Below are positions 40,821 through 51,700 of a DNA stretch of 64,000 bases, piece after piece. Numbering within the stretch: position 1 is the first letter of the stretch; every line of letters begins with the position of its first letter. The stretch is from Aphidius gifuensis (Eukaryota > Arthropoda > Insecta > Hymenoptera > Braconidae). Position numbers and translations under genes: made by a program. The notes under the pieces were generated by a model, which was not told where the DNA came from, made no database searches, and saw nothing but the letters and a program-made list of their open reading frames with translations. Where the stretch lies: contig NC_057788.1 of the NCBI RefSeq assembly GCF_014905175.1, positions 24,708,154-24,772,153 on the forward strand, given 5' to 3'.

Positions 40821-41404
40821 TTTACGTTATTATATATTTATAAATATATAACTATTAAATATATATAAATATTAATAATGTAAACAATTTTTTTTTCTTA
40901 TTATTAACTTTCATAAAGTCGGGATTTGGCAATTTCTTCTTTTTTTCCTTTTTTTTTTTTTTTAATTATTAAATCACGACAGTTAGTAATAATAATTTGT
41001 ACATAGAAAAAAAAAAAAAAGAAAAAAAAAAAATTTATAAAAATTTGTTTTCATAACAGTTTAATTCATTTTATTGTATTTTTTTTTTTCTTTTTTTTTT
41101 TTTTGTTCAAAACTATTATTTATATGAATATTAATTGCATTAATATTATCAAGCATAATATATATTTTTGTTTTTATTTTTTTTGTTTCTAATTATGTAA
41201 ATATGTTTATGATTTAAGAAAAAAAAAAGTTTAATAGTAAAAGAAAAAAATAATAATAAAAAAAAAATGAAAAAAAATAAAATTACGTAAAATGAATGAA
41301 ATATTTGAAATAAATGATATATATAATTAAATTATAATAATTATCAATTGGTTTTTTGAATGTGTATATTATAAATATGTACAAAGATGTCTGGGGAGTA
41401 CAGC

Positions 41405-41475
41405 AGCCTTGAAAGGCTAAAGTGTTGGATCAGCAAGACTTAGGGCATTATATTACCATGAGTATTATCATGCCC
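41405..41475. other. Two adjacent hairpins downstream of HR4
   Basis: AGCCTT-GA-AAGGCT (41405-41418) is a perfect 6-bp palindrome. A second hairpin pairs 41443-41455 with 41463-41475 (GGGCAT...ATGCCC outer stem, 11 of 13 positions paired, 7-nt loop). They lie in an island of balanced composition about 2.9 kb after the HR4 stop. The stretch is not a tRNA: no T-arm consensus is present. Confidence 0.35.
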
Positions 41476-43359
41476 AACCCTTTAATTATTAAGCAAAAAG
41501 TGAGTGAGAGTCCACGATGAAAGCATGCCTCTCGTTTGTGGGTTCAACTTTGTACATATTGTACGAAAAAAAACTAATTAAAAAAAATACCATTTTTTTA
41601 AAAATACAAAAAAAAAAAAAACAAACAATAATTACCATTATTAATATAATAAAAAAAAAAAATTTATTAAATAATAATTTTGTTGAAAGTACTAGTCTGT
41701 CTTCAAATACTTTTATCTTAATACCTTATTTATCATTTTTATTTTCAGTTAAATTTAAAAAAAAAAAAAATATAAATTAAATAATAAAATTTTATTAACT
41801 AGAAGATAATTTAAAAATTATTCAAAACTTATTAATATTTTAGATTATTTAAAAAATATTTTCGTCCAATTGACGATAAGGCAGGACCAGATTGATCTAT
41901 ACCAATACTAATTTGTTGAAAAAAATTTAAAAAATTATAAAGAGTATCTAGAAAATTTATTTAAAAAAAAAAGAAAACTAATGATTTTATAAATATAAAA
42001 GTAAACCCAGGAACGACAGGCATTAAAAAAAAAAAAAAGGTATATATGTGTCGCATATAATTTGCGCATAAATAATAATATTATAAAAGTAAAATAATTT
42101 TAAAAAAATGTCAATGCGTGAGTCAAAGTTACCAATGTTTACGTTTAAAAAAAAAAAAAAAGTATATATACTTTTATTATTGTTTATCCTTGAAACACAA
42201 TTCCTTTTGTATAAAAAAAAAAAAAAGATAATTGAAAAGAAAAAAAAAATTATAATTATAATAATAATATTAATAATAATTAAGATGAAAATTAAAGATT
42301 GTCCCCCACTCCTAAATGATTACACCGCTCTGCCTGATTAACGAAATTTATTGTTAATATAATTATTAATAAACATTAGTTATTATTGTTAATAATTCAC
42401 TTGTTTGATTTTATATTTTAAATGCATTTTTCTGTTTTTTGAAAAATAAAATTTATGTTTGCTTATACGAGAGAATGAGTAAAAGGCTGATTTTCGAAAA
42501 GAGCTTTGTAGCTTAGCTAAAAAAAAAACTAAAAAATTATAATGCTTAAAAAAAAATTAAGTATAAAATTTTTTCAGATATATTTCATTGACACTATATA
42601 GTATTAAAAATTAGTCTAACATTTTCTTTTTTTTCTCTTCGCTTTGAGCGTTTGTTTAACTGCTCCTTAATTAATTGCTACTGAATGCGTGAAAAGTGAA
42701 TATGAAAAATTGGTTAATAAAAATATTGGAAATGGCTTATAAAAATTTGGATAAAAATTATCAAAAATAAAAAAACATTGGCAGAGCGGAAAGAAAATTA
42801 AATATAATGATGAACGTATGTGCGTGTGAATGAAATAAACCCGCTGTATTTTTATGGAATAAATAAGATATTTTAAAAGAAAAAAAAAATATATAAAAAA
42901 ATGAAAAAAAAAAAAGTAAATCTGATGCCTTTTATAGGGATTATAAATGTAGATAATATATTATACATAATGAACATAAATACACTATATTATTATATTA
43001 ATAGTTAATAAAAAAAAAAAAAAGAAAAAAAAACTAAATAAACGGAAATAATATTATTATGAAATAAAAAAAACTGATAAACTATTAAAAATAAAATTAA
43101 AAAAAAAAAATAAAAATATTAATTTAATTATAAATTAATATACCTGTAAATTTAGTAACATTAATTTTTTATTTTAATGGTTTATTTTTTTTTTATTACA
43201 GATTTATTAACGCTGCAAATTTATTCGAGGTATTTGTATAATTTTATTAATTATTTGAAAATTTTACGGACATGATTCAAACGATACCGAAGGATTTGAG
43301 AAAATTGAAAGTGCCATAGTTTGCATTTAGATTAGATGAAAAAAATTTCAAGAATAAAA

Positions 43360-43465
43360 TAAAAAATTGATAAACTCACCCTTGTTGAAGTTAATGATGG
43401 AAATAATTTCGGATTGTATCGTTGGTTTGTCTCATTTGAATACACATCATCTGCAACAACAATTT
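43360..43465. repeat. Dispersed repeat copy B, exon-like on the minus strand with an open frame
   Basis: Partner of the copy at 20222-20330. On the minus strand the core 43450-43380 is preceded by TTGTTGTTGCAG and followed by GTGAGT. Frame 3 is open for 23 codons (reads DVYSNETNQRYNPKLFP then SLTSTR). No neighbouring exons were found and I do not recognise the peptide. It could be an exon of an unrecognised gene, a captured exon or a transposon piece. Confidence 0.45.
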
Positions 43466-45425
43466 GAAAAAAAAAATTGTATTATTTACATCAAATATAC
43501 ACTGATACATATGGAGTAAATATTTTTGCTAATACTAAATAATTAAAAAAAAAAATAATGGTTTGTATATCTCAATAAAAGCAAATAATATAACCAGGTA
43601 ATCAACTTGTGAAAATAATTAACAAACATTTATATTTACTTGGAAGATTTTTATTAAATTTTGTCATTTTTTTTTCTTGAAAAAAATATTAAACTCCAGT
43701 AGTTAATTAATTTTTACATGATTTTATTTAAGAACTTAAATTTAAATTTTTTTTTCTGTCCATAGTAATTGTTTTTTTTTTTTTTTTTATTTCGATAAAT
43801 ACTAACAATCTATTTGATCATAATTATCATTATAAAATTAAGCTCCAACACCTTGGTAATTAAATTCATTTTTTGGCAATCATTGAAACTCATTGAATGG
43901 TATTTCTTTTTAATTTTTTTTTTTTTTACAGTTATATATATAAAATATTTTCACCTGAAAATTAAAAATAATTATTAAACAGTTTTTTTTCCATAATTGA
44001 CAAAAAGAAAAATAAAATTTTATATTAGATGAAAATCACACTGTTATATTTACAAAAATTTAATGAAATTTTTATATTTTTAAAAAGTAAAAATTATTTT
44101 TTAATTTTTACAATACAAAAAAAAAAAAAAAAAAAAAAAAATAATAATACAATAATTAGTGTAGTAATTTTAAATTATTTTTTTTTTTTAAATTAAAATT
44201 TTAATTGAGCATCGTTGCCTGAATTTTTACTTATTAGGGCAAAAGAAGCTTTTAATTTTTTTTGTTTTTTTTTATTAAACGTAATTCCAATTTTTTAATT
44301 AATTTTCTATTAATATACCATCATCATCATTATCATCATCTTGTGTGTAGGCTTCTAAAGGCACTGCTCGAAGGGTTTACGGTGGACACAATAACCGAAA
44401 CAAACTAATGTATAAACTAAAACTATCATTGAACCCTTAACTTATTTCATTTTTTTTTTGTTTTTTATAATTGTTTGGGTAAATTATTTTTACACACGTT
44501 GATCCTTCGCTAGCTTGATTAGCTATATTATCACAATGTTGATAAAATCAATAAATACTCATTTTGATAGCCAGTGCCATATCAACATTTTCATTTATAA
44601 TTTCATTGAATTATTATTTTATTTTTTTATTTGTATTTTTCGTGGTATAAATCGCATTAAACTGTCGTCGATTAATTGAATCCAGGTGTTTATATCATTT
44701 ATTGACATAATCATATATTATAAAGATACTTAAAAAATTTCAAAATTATTAATATTACTTAAAAAAATAGAATAAAATAAAAAATAAATTGTTAAAAAAT
44801 TTTTTTTTTTTTATAATTAAACAAACACCTGAATTCAAAAATACTGATGACAAATAATTATCCAACAAAATTGATATGAAATATTTTATTTTGTTGGATT
44901 TTTATATTTTAATAATATATATTTGTAATATTTTCTATTGTTTATTTATTTTAATTGTATTTTTTTCTTTTTATATATAATGTGTATATATAAATTATGC
45001 AAAAGCTCATGTTTATTATTTCGATTGATAATATTTGCACAAGATGATTAAAAAATTTACACTAGACAAAAAATGCCTATTCAAAAAAAAAGAAAAAAAA
45101 AGTAAAAATTTACATTGATTTTGTTGTGTGTATATTGAAAATAATAATAAACATATCATACTAATAATAATAGTAACAACTTTGTGTTATAAATTTAAAC
45201 AAAAGTTGATTAAGTGGAAAGACGATGGAATTTTTTAAATTGATAATAAAAACATTTGTCTTTTCGTCTTTTTTTTTTTTTATAATTATATTGCTAATTC
45301 TCTTATTGTTCTTCTTTTTCTTTTTTTTTTTTTCGTTTTTTTTTTTGTATTCATTTAGTTTTTATATCAAAATGTATTTATGTTGTTAATCATTTAAATA
45401 TTTTCCTAATCATTTATATTGAATG

Positions 45426-45462
<37 letters not shown>

Positions 45463-45492
45463 ATTTAAATTAATAATAAAAGAGATATTTGA

Positions 45493-47005
45493 TCACAAAA
45501 AATACGGTGTAACTGTTACTGATGGAATAACACGTTCATTATCAGGCACAGCTTGGAAAAGTACAGTGTTTCTTTCATTGACACTTTGAAATTGCAATAT
45601 ACTAGCAACATTACCACACCGATAACAATAATTTGGAGCAGACCATACAGTCACAAGTTTATCATCAAACATGTATCTATAACCTGTTGAAAATATTATA
45701 TAAATTAATAATACAATAATAAAATAATAAATTAAATTAATTTTATTATATTTACCTTCATGAACTAATTGATGAGCTCTACATATAAGTTCTAAATCAT
45801 TTATTTCCATAAATTTATGAGTAACTTTACTTCCAAATAACCATCCAGCTCCTCTTGGACTAACAGACCATGCATCAACTTCTTCTGGATCTGACCATAA
45901 TAAATCACAGAAAGGACCTATTACCAAGCAAAAATATATTATTATTATTAACAATTAATACCTTGTATTTAAATAATTATTATCATTTATCTAACCTTTG
46001 TGAGGAATTTCTTGATTTCTTTCAATTGTTCTAATTTGATCTAACGTTCTGATTTGTGGTGAAAGACCACCATGTACACAAAGTACTTGTTCATCAATTA
46101 ACTAAAATAAAAAAAAAAATTATTTAAAAAATAAACAATACAATCTTTATAATATATAAAAAAAAAAAAAATAATTATATAATAATAAACATACTGCTGC
46201 AATTGTAAGTAAATCAAAAACTCGACAGCAATATTTCCATGGATTTGCATTACCATATTTCATTTCACATTCATCTGTTGATAAATTAATGATACTTATT
46301 AAATAAAAATATTTAATTTAATTATATATAATAATTATAAATTGTACATACCATAAAAACCATAAACTTGTGTTATTTGTCGAGATTCATGATTACCTCG
46401 TAACAGTGTTATTCTATCAGACCATTTAGCTTTTAATGTTAATAATCTTGTAAATGTTTCAAGACTATAGTAGCCTCTGTCAACAAAATCACCCATAAAT
46501 ATATAATTTGTATCAGGCACTGGTCCACCATTACGAAATAATTCTTCCAAATCATAAAACTATATAAATAAAATAAATATAAATATTACTTTTTATAGAT
46601 TGTTTTTTTTTTTTTTGAGGTTAAACAAGATAATAATATCTTGTATTCATACCTGGCCATGAATATCACCACAAACAGTTACTGGTGTTGATACTGGTTG
46701 AATATTTGACTCTTCCAAAAGTAAATCACACACCATGTCACATAATTTCTAAAATTTATTAATTATTATTATTTTAATCATTAATAAACATAGATATAAA
46801 ATTAAATGAAGAAAAAAAAAAATGCACATACATTAAGAATATTATAACTATGAGTTTTAGTAATAATTATATGCAAATAAATAATTATTATATATAAAAA
46901 ATATATTTGTTTATTTAATTAATATATATAACTTACTTTGAGATCATTTTCAGGCAAATATTTGCACTCTTTGGCAATTTCAATCCACTTGTCGAGGTCT
47001 GACAT
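45493..47005 (-). CDS. PpV: Serine/threonine protein phosphatase 6 catalytic subunit
   Basis: PPP-family phosphatase, orthologue of vertebrate PPP6C and Drosophila PpV; acts with SAPS-domain and ankyrin regulatory subunits on mitotic and signalling substrates (established). Exons in transcript order: 47005-46937, 46748-46653, 46559-46352, 46274-46195, 46101-45996, 45917-45756, 45683-45493; 912 nt, 303 aa (human PPP6C 305). Seen: N-terminus MSDLDKWIEIAKECKYLPEN, GDIHGQ (50-55), GDFVDRGYYS (78-87), LLRGNHESRQITQVYGFY, CVHGGLSP, WSDPEEVDAW, CRAHQLVHEG, SAPNYCYRCGN and C-terminal PYFL. KYLPENDLK and VPDTNYIFMGD favour PP6 over PP4 or PP2A. Convergent with HR4, divergent from shibire. All metal-binding signature motifs are intact. 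Confidence 0.95.
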
Positions 47006-48786
47006 TTTTTTTGCTTACTACTTTCAATTTCACTGACGAGGATTTGTGATTCTCAAAAAAAAAGTTAAATAAAAAAAAAAAAACAATAAAAAAAATTGTT
47101 ACACTGAACTTTGTGTCATCTGTTGATTATTTAAACAATTCGCCAGATGGCAGTGATTGTTTTTTCCAAAATGGCGCAAAGTAATTTGAATTAAAAATTT
47201 TAATATTTTCGTGTGCCGCCATGACACTTTTATAATAAATTTTTGTATTTATCTTTTTATAAGTAAACAAACACGTTTATCATTTATTTTTTGATAAAAT
47301 ACATCAAATAATCTTTCTATTTTAATAAGATAAAAAAATTATTCAACAGAAGAAATAAAAAAAAAATGTAAATTTTATAAAGATCTAAATGTAATATAAT
47401 CAAAGTATTTATAAAATTAAATTATTTATAATTCTATATTGCATAATAATATTTATATATAGAATAGTTTTTTAATCTTATAATTATTGATTTTTAAATA
47501 TTTTGTGAACCAGAATATAGGATACAAAATAAATAAGGGCATGAATATGGATTTTATAAAATCCAAGTATGTAGGTCACAGGTCAGAAACATGAACACTG
47601 CGCAAGCTTCGATTATCGATTAAAATATTAAACATTAACATGACATATCCGCGTGTACCCAAAAAACAATTTTTTTATTCTAAAAGTTATATCTATACAT
47701 ATGTAAATCAAGAAATTCTACACTGACCAAAAAGAAACCAATTTCCTCATTAATAAATTTCATCCTCCAACATAACCTTGCAAAAAATGAATGAATAAAA
47801 GAAAATTCAACAAAACCCTTTAAAAAATTTAATTTAAAAAAATAAAAACCAACAACAATTGTAAAATATAAATAATAACAAATCATAAGAGAGCAAGAGA
47901 GAGACAAAAAATAAAATCTGTAAAATCAAAATCGGCCATTTTGAAAGTGCGCGAATGAACGAATACGCATCACCAATACATTAAAAATAATTCAATACAT
48001 ATACACACAAAAATGCCAGTTAAATACCACTGTGTATGAATTTAGTGATCGGGTTAGAAAAAGAGCATTACATACATCAAGCAGCAGGTCAAAATTAAAA
48101 AAAAAAAAAAAGTGACAAAAATTGGCTAACTCAATTTTTTTCTCTCTCTTTAAATGAGAGAAAAAAAAAATTACATAGATTCAATTATAAATTTAAATAG
48201 TTATATTTATAATTTAAAAAAAAAAAAAAAAAACATTGATATAAATAAATTATTGTTAAGTGTCATTGTTGTGTTAATGACAGTACAAGAAGACAGCTGA
48301 GACGTGTCAAAGATCAACAACCAAACCAGCCAAGAAGGCAATTGAATAATTTTTAATTTATATATTTATTTTTATTACTTTTCTTTCACCTTATTTATAT
48401 TATATTTTTTTATTTTTATGAGCAGTTTGTGTATGTGTGTGTTGTGTTTGATAAGAAGAAAGACAAGTGTACTGTGTGTGTAACGAAACACTGAGGCAGT
48501 GATACTCACATACACAAATAAAGTGTACTCACATACTCAAAGCCTCAGTTTGGCATCGTCCACTGGAGGAGGCTCATGACGGTTACTCCTTAATCATTAA
48601 AAAATAAAGTTAAAAAAAAAAAAAATATTTATAAATTTATTAAACATTGATTAGACGGCGTTCTGCCTTGGTGAACGCTGTTGTTGTGTTGTTATTGTTT
48701 TTTTTTTTTTTTTTCAATATTAATATTATAAATATATTAATTATTATTTTATTGTAATTGTTTATTAATTAATTAAAACATAAAAA
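47006..48786. promoter_or_regulatory. Divergent PP6/shibire promoter interval
   Basis: The 1.78 kb head-to-head interval must hold both promoters and leaders. It contains CCAAAATGGCGC at about 47165-47176 and its relative, on the opposite strand, CGGCCATTTTG at about 47934-47944; both resemble YY1/Pho sites (core AAAATGGC). A CTCF-like CGCCAGATGGCAG lies at 47141-47153. Near shibire, ACTGAGGC (48490-48497) and GCCTCAGT (48542-48549) form an 8-bp inverted repeat in the probable leader. Specific start sites cannot be assigned. Confidence 0.45.
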
Positions 48787-51700
48787 ATGGCTGGTAATTC
48801 TGGTATGGAGCAATTGATACCAATTGTTAATAAACTTCAGGATGCTTTTACACAACTTGGTGTATCTATGCAACTTGATTTACCACAAATTGCTGTTGTT
48901 GGTGGACAAAGTGCTGGTAAAAGTTCAGTACTTGAAAATTTTGTTGGAAAGTAAGTTAATGTTTTTATTTAAATAATTGATTATTTTTATATGTTTAATA
49001 ATTTAATATGAAATTATTTGTCAATTAAATTGATTTTTTATTTTTATTGACCTTTTATCAACATCTTGTTAGTTATTGAAACATGACATTATTATTATTG
49101 TTTTTTTTTTATTCTGACCCAGCACGTAGAAATAGTCATATACCTGAATGTCCAATTAAAATCATTGACTTTAATCTTGCGTCTTGTTGTTTTATTCAAG
49201 GCGTGGCGGATATTAAATTTCTGATGATTTATTTTTTTCTAATTTTATAAATAAATCTTTATAATTTTTATTTTTTGATAATTATTCTATGACTTGGTTT
49301 TTTAAAATAGCTATTGATAATAAAGATAGTTTGTTGATGAGTCACATATTTCTATTATTCATCACAATCATTTAGTCAAAAATTTTGTATTTTTTTTATT
49401 AAAAAACTATTGAAAACTTATTTATTTATTTCTATTATATCAGTTAATGACGTCAAGACACGTTGAACGTGTCATTGATGACACCCCCTCACCAATATCA
49501 CTAGGTCTCATCAAATATCAAACAATATTTTGATTGTCGTGTATCAATTTAATTATCCCGAGTTGTAATACTACCTACCATTCATTATTTAATTTGTAAG
49601 AATATTTTTTATCGTTTTTTTTTTTTCTACAATTATTCTTGTTGATGGTAATTAAATGTCATTATTTGCAAAAAAAAAAAAAATATATAAATTATTACCA
49701 TTCATGATTAAAGCTAATTTGTATTATTATTTAAAAAATGGTTTATTTTTTTATTTTTTTTTCAGAGATTTTCTGCCAAGAGGATCTGGAATCGTCACGA
49801 GACGACCATTGATTTTACAACTCATCAACAGTATCACTGGTATGTACTTATGAAAATTAAAAGATAATTATTTTTTATTTTAATGTCAATGTACTGACAT
49901 TTAATTTATCATGTTTTTCCTTCCGGAAATTTTTATTAAACTATCTTACATCCTGAATACTTGAAAAAAAAAAAACCAAACAATGTAGATTGTGGAAAAA
50001 ACATTTGTCTTTACATATTTGATAAGAAAAAATAAATATTGTTACAATAAATAATGTGTGATATTTAAATATTTAACAGAATCAGCTGAATTTCTTCATT
50101 GTAAAGGAAAAAAATTTGTTGATTTTGATGAAGTAAGAAAAGAAATTGAAGCTGAAACAGACAGAGTTACTGGAAATAATAAAGGAATATCAAATATTCC
50201 AATAAATTTACGTGTTTATTCACCAAATGTATTGAATTTAACACTTATTGATTTACCTGGTTTGACTAAAGTACCAATTGGTGATCAACCAGCTGACATT
50301 GAAAATCAAATAAAAGCCATGATATTTCAATTTATCAGAAAAGATAATTGTTTAATATTAGCTGTAACACCAGCAAATACTGATTTAGCTAATAGTGATG
50401 CACTTAAACTTGCCAAGGAAGTTGATCCTCAAGGTAAATATTAAAATTTGTTATAATTATTTCAAGCTTTATAAGGATTTGTTAATATTATTTAAATGTG
50501 TTAATTGCAGGTGTAAGAACAATTGGTGTTATAACAAAATTGGATTTGATGGATGAAGGTACAGATGCACGTGATATTTTGGAAAATAAATTATTGCCAT
50601 TAAGACGAGGCTATATTGGTGTTGTTAATCGTAGTCAAAAAGATATTGAAGGAAGAAAAGATATTAAAAATGCACTTGCTGCTGAAAGAAAATTTTTCCT
50701 TAGTCATCCATCTTATCGACATCTTGCTGATAGACTTGGTACACCATTTTTACAACGTGCATTAAATCAACAATTAACAAATCACATACGTGATACATTA
50801 CCAGCATTACGTGATCGATTACAAAAACAACAGCTTACACTTGAAAAAGATGTTGAACAATATAAACATTTTAGACCTGATGATCCAGCCATTAAAACAA
50901 AAGCAATGTTACAGTAAGTATTACTGTTTTTTTTTAAATAAATAATACATAGATCGTGAGTATAGAGTCTTGGAATAAAAATCAATAAAATACTACTTAT
51001 GAAAAAAAGAAAGATAAATAGAAAAAAAAAAACAACAATTCCATCATAATTTTTATTTTCAGATCAATACAAATGTTTCTGTATGTATTCATATTTACCC
51101 CATGTTTTATTTTTTTTTTTCACCTCATTAACTTACAGTGTGTTTGTTGAAAATAATTAACAATTAATGGAATGTGTTTGATAATTGTTGTTTCTTTTTC
51201 TTTTTTTTTTTTTTTGCAACAGAATATATTAATTATTATTGTTTTGTTTTTCAAGTAATAACTGACATACCAAGGCTCAATACTCAACAAATAGCATTAT
51301 GAAAAAAAAAGAGAATTAATTGATATTTAAAATAAATTTATTTAAAGAATGATTCAACAGCTTCAGTCAGATTTTGAAAGAACAATTGAAGGTTCTGGCT
51401 CAGCCCAGATAAATACAATGGAATTAAGTGGTGGTGCAAAAATAAATCGATTGTTTCATGAAAGATTTCCATTTGAAATTGTCAAAATGGAATTTGATGA
51501 AAAAGAATTACGAAGAGAAATTGCATTTGCAATCAGAAATATTCATGGTTTGTTTGTTTTTTAATAATTAAAATTAATAAAATTAAAATTCATTTGTATA
51601 ATGTGAATAATATTTAAATTACAGGTATTAGGGTTGGTTTATTCACACCTGATATGGCATTTGAAGCAATTGTCAAAAAACAAATTGATCGTCTCAAAGA

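Larger units (their letters stand above)
38491..45492. other. HR4 3' UTR and HR4-PP6 convergent intergenic region
   Basis: No gene was found. AATAAA at 38701-38706 is followed by a GT-rich stretch (ATGTGTGTTTATTGAGGTGT), a plausible HR4 poly(A) signal; many other AATAAA hexamers occur in the AT-rich DNA. Balanced islands at about 39040-39180, 39880-40010, 40600-40820 and 41385-41530 may belong to a long 3' UTR. One copy of a dispersed repeat is at 43.4 kb. The longer open frames here are poly-Lys/Ile translations of A-rich DNA. Confidence 0.5.

Noticed and set aside
41401..41475. tRNA-like stretch
   Set aside because: Hairpins are present, but there is no T-arm GGTTCRA consensus or 7-bp acceptor stem.
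45430..45462. Poly(A) run of about 30 beside the PP6 stop as a sign of a retrocopy
   Set aside because: PP6 has seven exons with intact introns, and equally long A/T runs occur throughout the window.
45493..47005. Assignment as PP4 or PP2A catalytic subunit
   Set aside because: The N-terminus (DKWIEIAKECKYLPENDLK) and VPDTNYIFMGD fit PP6; the PP2A/PP4-type YFL ending is shared and not diagnostic.
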